64,000 nucleotides of DNA from Gimesia aquarii (lineage in GTDB: Bacteria; Planctomycetota; Planctomycetia; Planctomycetales; Planctomycetaceae), in assembly GCF_007748175.1 (NCBI RefSeq), contig NZ_CP037422.1, positions 2,377,231 through 2,441,230 on the forward strand, in the 5' to 3' direction. The notes beneath the pieces were generated by a model. That model saw only the letters and a list, made by a program, of their open reading frames with translations. It did not search any database and was not told where the DNA came from. This document shows, one piece after another, positions 28,165 through 37,349 of the stretch (its first letter is position 1; every line of letters starts with the position of its first letter). The position numbers were made by a program, and so were the translations under genes.

Positions 28165-28365
28165 TTACACAACGCGCCACTCTTCGCCAGCATAAGCAAC
28201 AATGTCGCCCGGTGATAATTGTTTGCGGCGTTTCGTTTCCACAGCCCCGTTGAGTGTGACTTCTCCCGCTTGGATTACAACCTTGGCATGCCCCCCCGTT
28301 CCCACTGCGCCCTGCTGTTTCAAAAATTGGTCTAAACGGATCGGTGGACGTTCTTCAGATGTCAT
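28165..28365 (-). CDS. S4-domain RNA-binding protein (YbcJ-like)
   Basis: 66-residue protein made of a single S4 domain: IRLDQFLKQQGAVGTGGHAKVVIQAGEVTLNGAVETKRRKQLSPGD. The G-x-A-K-x-x-I-x-x-G-x-V-x-V/L-N-G pattern is typical of the small YbcJ/YaaA S4 proteins that bind structured RNA, possibly in ribosome assembly or quality control. It lies 21 bp upstream of the sulfatase stop on the same strand arrangement, that is, downstream of that gene. Confidence 0.88.
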   Translation of the reverse strand: MTSEERPPIRLDQFLKQQGAVGTGGHAKVVIQAGEVTLNGAVETKRRKQLSPGDIVAYAGEEWRVV

Positions 28366-28386
28366 TCAGATTTTTCTCACTAGCAA

Positions 28387-29811
28387 TTATTGCTTTTTTG
28401 TTTTCTTCTTTTTGTTTTTGGATTTTCGCGGTCGCTTCAACTTTTCGAGCTCTTCAAGTGTAGGAGCTCGAAATGTGGAATCTTGTGGTGAAGCAGAGGC
28501 GAGCGGGCTCATATCCCCCACTTTTTTCTGCCAGGCTTTCATTTCTGCCAAAAGTCGAACTGCATGAGGTTGGCAGGCTGTTTGATCGAATAAGTTTCTG
28601 GTTTCCTCTGGATCATTCTCCAGGTCGAACAGTTGCGACTGATTAATCTGAGGGTAAGTAATCAATTTCCATTTTTTATCGCGGACAGATCGTTGCCCCT
28701 CTTTGTAAGAGGTAAATAGGGTATCCCGTACCTTTGACTGCTTACCTGAAATAACAGGCCAGATACTTTCTGCATCCAGTCCTGCAGGAATTTTTGTCCC
28801 CACCATTTCGCAGACCGTTGGATAAATATCGTAGAGATAAATCAACGCGTCAGTTCTACCTTTGGGAATTCCCGGACCACTAAAAATTAACGGCGATTTC
28901 ATACTATGTTCGTAGAGGCTTTGTTTTCCCATTAACCCATGACTGCCTATCGCCAGTCCATGATCAGAAGAAAAAATGATCACCGTATTATCATACTCTC
29001 CACTCTCTTTGAGAGTCTTTAATAAGCGACCAATGTGGGCATCAAGTCCGGTAATGTCAGCATAGTAGTCATGCAGATGTTTTCGAACTTCTGCCTTGCT
29101 TCTGGGAAAACCAGCCAGTAATTCATCGCGTACTAATTGCTCCCCATTATTGAACGGATGCAAAGGGAGATAATTTTTGGGGAGCTTGATTTTATCGCGA
29201 CTATAGAGATTCATATATTCCTGATCAGCCACACGTGGATCATGAGGACAAGAAAATGCGAGATACATGAAAAAGGGTTTGTCGCGATCCGATTTTAAAA
29301 ACTGAACAGCATTGTCCACGATTTCTTTTCCAGGTTGCCCGAGCATACGTGCTTGCTGGTCGTTCAAATATTGGGACTTGTCGAATTTTTTATGGATTTC
29401 TAAGGCTGTATTACCTTTCTTCCCATGATGGTAAGTGAAGTAACCAGCCTCCTTCATGGACTCTGGAAAATTGGGTTTCTTTGCAGAAGCATAACGTCCG
29501 GTCCAGCGGAAATAGGTGCGCCCACTGAGCAGCATATTTCGGCTACAGACACAAACCGCTCCTGAGTTGCTACCCAGGCAATACGCGTTATTGAATACAA
29601 ACCCGCTACGTGCAAGTTGATCCAGATTGGGTGTCTGAATGAGATCATTCCCTAACGCATGGATTGTGTCCGCGCGTTGATCGTCCGTGAATAAAAACAG
29701 AATATTCGGTTTTTGTTTCTGTTCGGGAGCCGCATCGACCACTCCACAACCTGAATACATAGAGCAGACTGAAAAAAACAAAGCGAAAAAAACTCTGAGT
29801 CGAAAACTCAT
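28387..29811 (-). CDS. Secreted sulfatase (S1 family, C-x-C-S-R active site)
   Basis: Exported sulfatase of about 474 residues. The ATG at 29811 is preferred: it has GGAGG 5 bases upstream and gives a signal peptide (MSFRLRVFFALFFSVCSMYS) ending in a possible lipobox-like SGC. Metal site FTDDQ (residues 41-45), active-site motif CVCSRNMLLSG at 87-97, then GRTYFRW, the FSCPHDPR loop with a conserved His, and IIFSSDHGLAIGSHGLMGKQS for the second metal and sulfate pocket. The usual Pro of C-x-P-S-R is Cys89, which leaves the formylglycine Cys87 and Arg91. C-terminal LFDLENDPEETRNL is typical. Substrate unknown, likely a sulfated polysaccharide or choline sulfate-like compound. Overall order matches iduronate/choline-type sulfatases. 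Confidence 0.9.
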   Translation of the reverse strand: MSFRLRVFFALFFSVCSMYSGCGVVDAAPEQKQKPNILFLFTDDQRADTIHALGNDLIQTPNLDQLARSGFVFNNAYCLGSNSGAVCVCSRNMLLSGRTYFRWTGRYASAKKPNFPESMKEAGYFTYHHGKKGNTALEIHKKFDKSQYLNDQQARMLGQPGKEIVDNAVQFLKSDRDKPFFMYLAFSCPHDPRVADQEYMNLYSRDKIKLPKNYLPLHPFNNGEQLVRDELLAGFPRSKAEVRKHLHDYYADITGLDAHIGRLLKTLKESGEYDNTVIIFSSDHGLAIGSHGLMGKQSLYEHSMKSPLIFSGPGIPKGRTDALIYLYDIYPTVCEMVGTKIPAGLDAESIWPVISGKQSKVRDTLFTSYKEGQRSVRDKKWKLITYPQINQSQLFDLENDPEETRNLFDQTACQPHAVRLLAEMKAWQKKVGDMSPLASASPQDSTFRAPTLEELEKLKRPRKSKNKKKKTKKQ

Positions 29812-29905
29812 GCATGCCTCCAAGATTGAGCGCCAGTTTGGTATCCTGATAGTCGATTTACCATGATGTACCACAAAATTTAAATATATCGCAAGGAACA
29901 ACCAA

Positions 29906-30862
29906 ATGCCAGAAGCAACCTATGATCCTGTTAGCATGATCAAACCCCGTCGTAAGATAACAGGAATTTCAGCTGTTTTACTCCCCTATCTGGAATCCGG
30001 AGAAATTGATCGAGACTCGTTAAGCGCTCATGTTGCCCGCACGTCAGACTTGGGGATCACGCCTGCGGTAAACATGGATACCGGTTATGTGCATCTCATA
30101 GATGAACCCACTTTTATTGAAGTACTGAAACTCACACAACACACGCTAAGTGGCGGACCTTTTGTTGCAGGTGCCTTTGTCAGCGATCAACCCGGCGCTG
30201 CTTTTGACGCCACCGGCTATCAAAGAAAAATTGATCTCATTCAGGAACATGGTGGAACACCGGTCATTTTTCAGTCATTCGGTTTAGTCGATCAGGCACC
30301 AGCTCAGATTATCGAATCTTATCGGACGATTGCTGCCAACACCGATCGCTTTATTGGTTTTGAACTCACTAAGGACCTCGCTCCTTTCGGATCAGTCTAT
30401 GATTTGGAAACCTATGCAGCCTTGATGGACATTCCGCAGTGTATCGGAGCCAAACAATCGTCCTTCCACCGCGAACCGGAATGGGAACGCCTGCAACTTC
30501 GAGATCAGAAACGCCCTGATTTCAAAGTCTTTACAGGTAATGATTTTGGGATCGATATGATTCAGTACGGCAGTGACTACTTACTAGGTCTCAGTACTTT
30601 TGCTCCCGATCTGTTTGCAAAACGAGACGCGTACTGGGCTGCAGGAGACCCTGCGTTTTATGAACTGAACGATCAATTACAATATCTCGGCTATTTCACC
30701 TTCCGCGGCCCCTCTCCGGCTTATAAACATTCAGCTGCTCAGTTTCTACATCTGCGTGGCTGGATCAAGACCAATCAAACACATCCCCAAAGCCCCACCA
30801 GACCCGATAGCGATATCGAGGTCCTGCGAGAATTGGGACAGCGACTCAATGTCATCGATTAA
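29906..30862 (+). CDS. Dihydrodipicolinate synthase-family aldolase
   Basis: 318-residue TIM-barrel protein of the DHDPS/N-acetylneuraminate lyase superfamily. Visible features: ITGISAVLLPYLESGEIDRDSLSAHVARTSDLGITPAVNMDTGYVHL (the barrel entry, where GTTGE is replaced by NMDTG) and QCIGAKQSS, where Lys is the likely Schiff-base residue of family members. The usual Tyr-containing YNxP motif is replaced by FQSFG, so it is neither true DapA nor NanA. Function is best given as a 2-keto acid aldolase or decarboxylase. Divergent from the sulfatase, with only 94 bp between starts. Confidence 0.82.
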   Translation: MPEATYDPVSMIKPRRKITGISAVLLPYLESGEIDRDSLSAHVARTSDLGITPAVNMDTGYVHLIDEPTFIEVLKLTQHTLSGGPFVAGAFVSDQPGAAFDATGYQRKIDLIQEHGGTPVIFQSFGLVDQAPAQIIESYRTIAANTDRFIGFELTKDLAPFGSVYDLETYAALMDIPQCIGAKQSSFHREPEWERLQLRDQKRPDFKVFTGNDFGIDMIQYGSDYLLGLSTFAPDLFAKRDAYWAAGDPAFYELNDQLQYLGYFTFRGPSPAYKHSAAQFLHLRGWIKTNQTHPQSPTRPDSDIEVLRELGQRLNVID

Positions 30863-30867
30863 TCAAA

Positions 30868-30900
30868 AACTCCCCATTACCGATTCAGTAATGGGGAGTT
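30868..30900. terminator. Bidirectional stem-loop between convergent genes
   Basis: Perfect 13-bp stem (AACTCCCCATTAC with GTAATGGGGAGTT, loop of 7) in the 82-bp gap between the aldolase-family gene and the ferredoxin. Flanked by AT-rich sequence on both sides (AATCAAAA and GATTAATTTTC), so it can act as a terminator for both strands. Confidence 0.75.
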
Positions 30901-30944
30901 GATTAATTTTCAGAGAATCAAGCCAAAAAGAGCTTCTGAACTCT

Positions 30945-31223
30945 TTAGCAATCAGCCAAAGGTTCTTTCTTTTCGGTAATCACAGGAAGTTCCTGTGATT
31001 TTTCGGCGTTGATCTGAATGTATTCCTGCCATTTTTCCGGAACATTATCTTCATGATAAATGGCTTCAACCGGGCATTCAGGAACGCATGCTTCACAGTC
31101 AATGCACTCATCCGGATTGATGTAAACCATTGAATCTGCTTCGTAGAAACACTCTACAGGGCAAACTACGACACAATCTGTATATTTGCAATTGAAGCAA
31201 GCCTCTGTAACCACGTGCGTCAT
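30945..31223 (-). CDS. fdxA: 7Fe/8Fe ferredoxin, FdxA-like
   Basis: 92-residue electron carrier; start set at the ATG 31223, which has AAAGGA upstream. The N-terminus [29 protein letters not shown] matches Azotobacter-type FdxA, with Cys9, Cys17 and Cys21, followed by the 4Fe-4S motif [20 protein letters not shown]. Additional Cys12 gives the CxxC spacing of this family. The C-terminal part stops at EKKEPLADC, about 15 residues shorter than A. vinelandii FdxA. Probable role is low-potential electron transfer; no obvious partner gene lies beside it. Confidence 0.92.
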   Translation of the reverse strand: MTHVVTEACFNCKYTDCVVVCPVECFYEADSMVYINPDECIDCEACVPECPVEAIYHEDNVPEKWQEYIQINAEKSQELPVITEKKEPLADC

Positions 31224-31787
31224 GGGTTTTCCTTTCTGGACTTTACTCGTATCAAGTTGGTAACTGTCTGAAAATATTATAGGCTTCAAATTTTTAAAAA
31301 CTACCTGACCGGCATGATCCAATCAAATTTTGATAATTTAGGGTAGCTATCATTCTGTATATAGTCGATTTCGGAAGGCCGTTTCAACCTTGAATTCGCG
31401 ATTCCTGCGAGAACTCGCCAAAACAGGTGTTATGACTACAAAACCATGCAGAAATACTGGTTATGCTTCTACTATCGGCAATCGTTCAAACAATCATTGG
31501 TCGATTGAAAAATCAGGGCCCATGATCGGATCACTAGCCCCAATCCACAACCTTTGAGAGTCCCAATTTTTCGGAACGACACATATTGACAGAATATGGT
31601 TCTCGACATAATCTACCGAGGAATTTCCAGATCTCTGCTGAAAAATCCAGGATGGAAACAACTCAGTGTGATCGAATTAGATGCATCTTACCTGAAAACA
31701 AGGTGTACCAAATCTCTCAAAACTACCAAACTTACCTGTTTTTGAGCACGGAACTCCCTGATTTCACATAGCGAATGGAGTCGCTGA
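31224..31787. other. Intergenic stretch with no supported gene
   Basis: 564-bp spacer between the divergent ferredoxin and aminotransferase genes. A 61-codon plus-strand frame (31586-31771) has no protein-like pattern or ribosome-binding site. A weak promoter candidate is listed separately. Confidence 0.5.
31586..31612 (+). promoter_or_regulatory. Weak sigma-70 promoter candidate for the aminotransferase gene
   Basis: TTGACA at 31586-31591 and CATAAT at 31607-31612, spacing 15 (shorter than optimal). It would leave a leader of about 170 bases. Confidence 0.28.
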
Positions 31788-32987
31788 ATGACGAAAGACA
31801 CCCCCACCCCTGTTCCATTTATCAACCTTGTCGCCCAATATCAAAGAATTAAAGACGAAGTTCAAGCGACAGTCCTGAAAGTGTTTGAAGATCAAGCGTT
31901 TGTCTTAGGAGACGAAGTCGCTGAATTTGAATGCGATATCGCCGAATATTGTGATTCTCGAAACGCCATTGGTGTTGCATCTGGTACCGATGCACTGCTC
32001 TTAGCATTAATGGCTTTGGAAATCGGTCCTGGTGATGAAGTGATTACCAGCCCATTTACCTTCTTCGCTACTGGCAGCTCGATTGCTCGAGTAGGAGCGA
32101 CACCAGTTTTTGCGGATATTGATCCTGTGAGCTATAACCTCTGCCCAGAATCGATTGAGAGTAAAATCACAGAGCGCACAAAGGCGATCATGCCAGTTCA
32201 TATTTTTGGGCAATGTGCCGATATGGAACCAATCTGGAGAAATGCCGTTCGCAATGGAATTCCCGTAATTGAAGATGCCGCTCAGGCCATTGGTGCAGAA
32301 TATCGCGGACGACGCTCGGGAGTGCTGGGCACACTTGGCTGTTTCAGCTTTTTCCCCACGAAAAACCTGGGAGGCGCCGGCGATGGCGGGCTTGTCACCA
32401 CAGACGATCCCGACCTGGCTACCCGTGTCAGACGTCTCAGAGTTCATGGAGACCTCGGCGGATATCAGCACGCAGAAGTCGGAATCAACAGCCGCTTAGA
32501 TGCTCTGCAGGCAGCGGTATTAAGAGTCAAGTTAAAGTATCTTGATCAGTGGACAATGGAACGTCAGGAAAATGCCAGACGCTATAATGCTCTCCTACGC
32601 CATTATCAGTTGCTGGACTGTGTTGAACCACCAACCATTCTGCCTGATCGTCGACATGTTTACAATCAATACACAGTGCGTGTCAAAGGCGGACAACGGG
32701 ATAAAGTGCTTCAAGACTTACGAGAGAAGCACATTGGTTGTGCCATCTATTATCCCCGCCCATTACATATGCAACAGTGTTTCGAGTATCTGGGCTACCA
32801 AACAGGAGATCTTCCGGAAACAGAACTTGTTACCAGTGAATGTCTCGCGCTGCCAATCTTTTCGGAACTGAGTGAAGTCCAGCAGGAAATTGTGATTCGA
32901 GGAATCGCAGAAAGTCTGGGGCGACTTTCTTCTTCGAAATACCCCACACTTTACTCAGAAACACCCCAAAACTCGAAAGCGGCATAA
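31788..32987 (+). CDS. DegT/DnrJ/EryC1/StrS-family PLP aminotransferase
   Basis: 399-residue sugar aminotransferase-type protein that moves an amino group from glutamate to a nucleotide-linked keto-sugar. Signature positions: PFINLVAQYQRIKDEV at the N-terminus, GVASGTDALLLALMAL, DEVITSPFTFFATGSSIARVGATPVFADIDP, the cofactor-binding EDAAQAIGAEYRGRRSG, and SFFPTKNLGGAGDGG with the Schiff-base Lys. GINSRLDALQAAVL and the C-terminal YPRPLHMQ complete the family pattern. No nucleotide-sugar partner genes are in the window, so product and pathway (lipopolysaccharide, exopolysaccharide or glycoprotein sugar) are open. Confidence 0.92.
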   Translation: MTKDTPTPVPFINLVAQYQRIKDEVQATVLKVFEDQAFVLGDEVAEFECDIAEYCDSRNAIGVASGTDALLLALMALEIGPGDEVITSPFTFFATGSSIARVGATPVFADIDPVSYNLCPESIESKITERTKAIMPVHIFGQCADMEPIWRNAVRNGIPVIEDAAQAIGAEYRGRRSGVLGTLGCFSFFPTKNLGGAGDGGLVTTDDPDLATRVRRLRVHGDLGGYQHAEVGINSRLDALQAAVLRVKLKYLDQWTMERQENARRYNALLRHYQLLDCVEPPTILPDRRHVYNQYTVRVKGGQRDKVLQDLREKHIGCAIYYPRPLHMQQCFEYLGYQTGDLPETELVTSECLALPIFSELSEVQQEIVIRGIAESLGRLSSSKYPTLYSETPQNSKAA

Positions 32988-33316
32988 GCAGTTTTACCGC
33001 CTACGAATAGATACGATAATCCCACTGATTTCTCCAGGAATCAGTGGGATTTTTTCGTTGCCTTGCTTTGAAGGTCTCTTTTCTTTCGGTTGGTAAAGCA
33101 ACACACCAAACTTAACCTATTTTACACAACCGGACCTGAAACGATTTAGCGACTCTAAAAATGGTGGAAAAATCCAGGTAATTCTCACACGCGACGGATT
33201 CAGCGTGTAGATTTATGGTAATGAAATTAATTTCCACGATCGATATACAAGGCATCCACGCCCCGAAACATGTTCCTGCCAAAATATTGTCACTGATCGG
33301 CAGTTAAGGAGATCCC
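32988..33316. other. Intergenic stretch with terminator
   Basis: 329-bp spacer. The first 70 bases carry the terminator described next. The rest holds the presumed promoter of the next gene, for which no good consensus was found; AAGGAG at 33306-33311 is its ribosome-binding site. Confidence 0.5.
33018..33055 (+). terminator. Rho-independent terminator of the aminotransferase gene
   Basis: Perfect 13-bp stem (AATCCCACTGATT with AATCAGTGGGATT, loop of 8) running into a T-tract. It lies 31 bp after the aminotransferase stop. Confidence 0.88.
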
Positions 33317-35224
33317 ATGCCGACTCGTTTCCGATTTTCAGTAATTCTCATCATGGTGACTGTGAGTCTCATACAGCCATCTATCGTCCTATTACAGGCA
33401 GAAGAGAGCAAAAAGAAGGAACCCGATCCAACGGCAGGTAAAACAGCAGTTGCACTGAACTACTGCCGCGCAGCCTTCTATCGCATGAAAAAATCTGGTT
33501 CCAAAGAAGTGATGTTCGAGGAGCGAGAAAAGATTCTGAACAATCTGAACCTGAATGGCATTGGTGATGAAAAAGTTATCAAGCTGTACTCATCCGTTCT
33601 CGATGAAATCGGTCAGGTTGAGATTGCTGATAAGGAAAGAGAGTACTTCAAAAATAAGCATAAATATCATTCGCGACAAAAGATCGCCACCAATGCACTT
33701 GCCTTAACGACCGACGTTTTGACATTCCAATTCGGTAATGCGGTTCGAACCGGAGCAAACAGTTGGTGGGATTACCGCAATATAGAGGCCCAAAAAGATC
33801 TGGATGTCTGGCGTGTGGATAAGAAACGCATGGAAACGGTAATTTCCAAATCCAATCTATTTTTGGATACCTTCTGGAAACTGGCGCAAGAGAAAAATAT
33901 TCCCGATTACTGGCTCATTCGTGATGACGACTTAGAAGCACTTGATAAAGCGATGCTGGAACCAAACCCACGCGTTCGCCTGCGAATCTTAAAACGCCTG
34001 GAACGTTTTATGAGCCACTACCCTCCGTATTGGTATTATGTAGCCCGTACACAGCAGGCTCAGGGGCAACTCTTTGCTGCCTCACACACTTACACACAAC
34101 TGGCAAACGTCGGAGATGGCTTCTTCCGACGTGATGACATGCTGGCTGCAGGAACCGCAAACCTGGCCAGCATTCGCGACTATCTGGGTCAACCCGGGTC
34201 CGCGAAAATGGCTCAAAAGTCACAACAATATTCGTCTGATGTCTGGGAAGCAAATCTGCTCTGCTCACGAATTTTACAAAAGTATAAACAACATGACGAA
34301 GCGGAAGAGGCCATCCTGCGCAATCTTGATGTCGACTTGGAAACCAACCAGAGTTCGATCGCTTTGCTTTCACACTATTATACGACCAATAATAAACAGA
34401 AAATGATTGCCCAGTTGAATGAATCCAAAATCGTCGAGGCCGTTCCGGTTCCGACATTGATTCAGTGTGCCATGTTCCTGGGCGCAGAAAGAACACCTCC
34501 CGTTACAAAAGCACAAATTGCATCGTCATTATATGTTTACCCACAATTGCATTTTGGAGCAGATGATATTGTCATTGCTTCTACGGGAAACTGGCACTTA
34601 CAAATGGCAAGTTCGGAACTTATTATGGGTAATCAGGTTTATTCTCGCCCACGACTGGTGGCAGGAAAGAAAGAGACACAGGCTCGATTTGAACGGGTTG
34701 CTGAATTTGGCCATCCGCTGGGAAATTCAAACGTAGCGACGGCACAGCCAAAACTACGATTGAAATATCCGGATGGATCCTCTCTCGAACTCATGTTGGC
34801 CTCCAACCCGCAAGAACGAAACCTCTTAGACGGAGGTAATCTGATGACCGCTCTCAAAGCACCAATCGGGGAGCATTATCGGATTGTGGGAGCAGAGATC
34901 CAGGGTCAAACGATTGCGTTTAACAGAAACACGATCCACGATGATGGCCGCCGTATCGTACGTCAAAAACCGTTGAAATCACCCAACACTCCTCGTTTGT
35001 CTAAGGAAAACCAACCTCAGCTCCCGTTAAAAGAGCAAACGCTGCAGGCACAATCAAATTCTAAACTACCTACTCTGGCCATGCCGGACGACCTTTCGTT
35101 TCCAGAGACGCCTCCTGCGATCCCGGTCCTCTCATTCGACAAAAAGTCTACTGAAAAGGACAAATCCAGAAAAAAGAAAAAAGGAACCGTCGTCAGCTTC
35201 CCGGAACCACCTGAAGATGACTAA
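33317..35224 (+). CDS. Secreted TPR-like repeat protein of unknown function
   Basis: 635 residues with signal peptide (FSVILIMVTVSLIQPSIVLLQAEE). The body (about 40-400) is mostly helical, with TPR-like pairs such as YWYYVARTQQAQGQLFAASHTYTQLANV and EANLLCSRILQKYKQHDEAEEAILRNLDV. A conserved-looking N-terminal part (NYCRAAFYRMKKS) precedes it. From 420 the sequence becomes beta-rich, and the last 110 residues are Pro/Lys rich with a basic KSRKKKKG stretch. No known domain is recognised. Good AAGGAG ribosome-binding site. Two further genes of this style (TPR plus disordered tail) lie in the window. Confidence 0.75.
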   Translation: MPTRFRFSVILIMVTVSLIQPSIVLLQAEESKKKEPDPTAGKTAVALNYCRAAFYRMKKSGSKEVMFEEREKILNNLNLNGIGDEKVIKLYSSVLDEIGQVEIADKEREYFKNKHKYHSRQKIATNALALTTDVLTFQFGNAVRTGANSWWDYRNIEAQKDLDVWRVDKKRMETVISKSNLFLDTFWKLAQEKNIPDYWLIRDDDLEALDKAMLEPNPRVRLRILKRLERFMSHYPPYWYYVARTQQAQGQLFAASHTYTQLANVGDGFFRRDDMLAAGTANLASIRDYLGQPGSAKMAQKSQQYSSDVWEANLLCSRILQKYKQHDEAEEAILRNLDVDLETNQSSIALLSHYYTTNNKQKMIAQLNESKIVEAVPVPTLIQCAMFLGAERTPPVTKAQIASSLYVYPQLHFGADDIVIASTGNWHLQMASSELIMGNQVYSRPRLVAGKKETQARFERVAEFGHPLGNSNVATAQPKLRLKYPDGSSLELMLASNPQERNLLDGGNLMTALKAPIGEHYRIVGAEIQGQTIAFNRNTIHDDGRRIVRQKPLKSPNTPRLSKENQPQLPLKEQTLQAQSNSKLPTLAMPDDLSFPETPPAIPVLSFDKKSTEKDKSRKKKKGTVVSFPEPPEDD

Positions 35225-35443
35225 TGTACCGTAACACGGCCTTTCTAATCGGTTGCCACTGCCGGAATCAGAAAAAGAGACGAGAGAAATAGTAGTCTTC
35301 TGGTTACTACACGGGTATGATGATCATACATTATTACCATCCATCACATAATTGATGGGCTGATTTCCTTCTATCGGAATATTTGTATTCCCAGTTCGCG
35401 GTGGTCTGAATCGGCTGCGAATTCATCCTTGAGCCAGAAAACA

Positions 35444-36550
35444 ATGCTGTCGTCCGAAAATGATTCCCTGCAATCGATCTCTTCAGATGTTTGCACACTC
35501 CCTTTAATTACTGACCTGACTCGTGAGCAACTTGCCCAATGGTGTATTGATCACGATTCCTCTTCCTATCGCGCCGATCAAATTCGGCGTTGGATTTTCA
35601 CCAAGCGCGTCAATGATTTTGATGCCATGCATGATATTTCCAAAAAATTTCGTGATCTGCTCAAAGAGAACTTTTGCCTGTTTTCAACAACCGTTGTCAA
35701 ACATCAGACATCAAAAGACCGCACGGAAAAATTGCTGCTGGAACTTCAGGATGGCCATCACGTTGAATGTGTTCTCATGCGTGAACCCAAGCGAAACACA
35801 GTCTGTATCAGCACGCAGGTCGGTTGTGCCATGGGGTGTGTTTTTTGTGCCAGCGGTCTCTTGGGATTAACCCGTAACCTCTCGATGGGAGAAATCCTGG
35901 AACAGATTCTGCGTCTGGATCGCGTGATCGGCGAAGAAGAGCGGATTTCCAATATTGTCGTCATGGGAATTGGAGAACCATTGGCCAACCTGCCCGCTTT
36001 GCTACCTGCTCTGGATACATTGAATCACAAAGGCGGCATGGGAATTGGTGCGCGAAAAATTACCGTCTCCACGGTAGGGCTTCCCGCCAAAATTCGCGAA
36101 CTGGCTGATGTCAACAAGTCGTATATTCTCGCCGTTTCTCTACATGCACCCAACGATGCGTTACGCAATCAAATCGTTCCCACGAATGATAAAATCGGCA
36201 TTCAAAAAATCATGGACGCCACAGACTACTATTATGTCACGACAGGCAGGCGTGTCACCTTTGAATATATTTTATTAGCCGGTGTCAACGACAGTCCTGC
36301 TCATGCGCGAGAGTTGGCTAACCTGCTCAAGCATCGTAATGCCCATGTCAATTTAATCCCCGCGAATGGAGTGGAAGAAACAGGCTACCAAAGCCCTTCC
36401 ACAGAAAATGTAGACCGCTTCTTTATGGCACTCGCCAAAGGAGGCGTCAACGTGACTGTTCGAAAACGCAAAGGGGACGATATTGATGCGGCCTGTGGCC
36501 AACTGCGATTAAACCGTGAGAAAGAAAAAGACGTCGTCCAGATTCAGTAA
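35444..36550 (+). CDS. rlmN: 23S rRNA/tRNA adenine C2-methyltransferase
   Basis: Radical-SAM enzyme that methylates A2503 of 23S rRNA and A37 of some tRNAs. About 368 residues from the ATG at 35444; a TTG 15 bases earlier is an alternative. The radical-SAM cluster motif is Cys128-x3-Cys132-x2-Cys135 in STQVGCAMGCVFCASG. Other hallmarks: YRADQIRRWIFTKRV near the N-terminus, VMGIGEPLANLPALLPAL, ARKITVSTVGLPAKI, LAVSLHAPNDALR, RVTFEYILLAGVND and HVNLIPANG. The second catalytic Cys lies in DIDAACGQLR near the end, as required for the methyl-Cys intermediate. Confidence 0.96.
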   Translation: MLSSENDSLQSISSDVCTLPLITDLTREQLAQWCIDHDSSSYRADQIRRWIFTKRVNDFDAMHDISKKFRDLLKENFCLFSTTVVKHQTSKDRTEKLLLELQDGHHVECVLMREPKRNTVCISTQVGCAMGCVFCASGLLGLTRNLSMGEILEQILRLDRVIGEEERISNIVVMGIGEPLANLPALLPALDTLNHKGGMGIGARKITVSTVGLPAKIRELADVNKSYILAVSLHAPNDALRNQIVPTNDKIGIQKIMDATDYYYVTTGRRVTFEYILLAGVNDSPAHARELANLLKHRNAHVNLIPANGVEETGYQSPSTENVDRFFMALAKGGVNVTVRKRKGDDIDAACGQLRLNREKEKDVVQIQ

Positions 36551-36563
36551 ATCTAACTGAGAA

Positions 36564-37001
36564 TCACTTGCCTAACTCAAAGTCCTTGGGATCAAAATTC
36601 ACAAGAACATCATCTCGGAATATCAGATAGACGCTACGCCCATTTTCATCAGGTCCCCACTTATAAGCTTCGTCAGTAGTACGAAACGTTCCACCCGTCG
36701 CTTTGAGCCACTTGGATGATTCCTGATACTGACCATCTTCGCCAAATTCTTTCGCGACAGTGGCACGTGACATACCAGAATACAAACGATTTTTGAGGAT
36801 CCAATCCAGAGCCTTGGAATCTCGTTTTGTTAAATATCGCGTGCGATAGGCTTCCGCTTTATCGACTTTTTTTTCTGTTCGATGTCTACCCGACATCGCT
36901 GCGTTAGATTCCCAGTCTGGCATGGTCTCACACCCTGAGCTGAGAGCGAAAACCGCAATGCTACATACCATCCATGTCACCAAACATCGAGAGTTGGCCA
37001 T
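36564..37001 (-). CDS. Small lipoprotein of unknown function
   Basis: 145 residues from the ATG at 37001, with GGCGGG at a good distance; an ATG two codons earlier is too close to it. Lipobox SSGC (Cys24) shows an envelope lipoprotein. The mature part has no recognised fold: a basic linker (RHRTEKKVDKAEAYRTRYL) and a small domain with RATVAKEFGEDGQYQESSKWLKATGGTFRTTDEAYKWGPDENGRSVYLIFRDD, reminiscent of short SmpA/BamE-like proteins (DVLVNFDPKDF), a weak suggestion. Convergent with rlmN (13 bp). Confidence 0.72.
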   Translation of the reverse strand: MANSRCLVTWMVCSIAVFALSSGCETMPDWESNAAMSGRHRTEKKVDKAEAYRTRYLTKRDSKALDWILKNRLYSGMSRATVAKEFGEDGQYQESSKWLKATGGTFRTTDEAYKWGPDENGRSVYLIFRDDVLVNFDPKDFELGK

Positions 37002-37007
37002 GATCAT

Positions 37008-37349
37008 ACCCGCCTGATTTTGAAGGTAAAAATAGAAGTGAGAGCACTTAAACTGCACCACATCGTTTGATACAGCAAATGACTTGAGAGAGGAGATTCA
37101 GATAACGGAGTTGTCGCCCGAGATGAGAGTGGTTTTTAGCAAATCGTCGCAAATGTGCCAAGAGCAATTTTCACCTGCGAAATACTTACTTAACTCTATA
37201 ATTACAGAGATTTTAGATCACATATTCTGCAACAAAATGAAAATCCAGGATTTGGCTGGCTTGTCAGATTCTCTGCTCATGTCTATTCTGCAAATGACTG
37301 ATGATATTCTTCTCGATCAGCAAACTCTATCCACAAGGTTTCCATCAAC
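37008..37349. other. Intergenic stretch, only a doubtful short frame
   Basis: About 340 bp between the lipoprotein and aldehyde dehydrogenase genes. The plus frame from TTG at 37084 to 37353 (89 codons) overlaps the dehydrogenase start by 4 bp, but it lacks a good ribosome-binding site and has no protein-like conserved pattern. I do not call it a gene. Confidence 0.4.

Noticed and set aside
31586..31771. 61-codon plus-strand frame upstream of the aminotransferase
   Set aside because: No ribosome-binding site and no protein-like composition.
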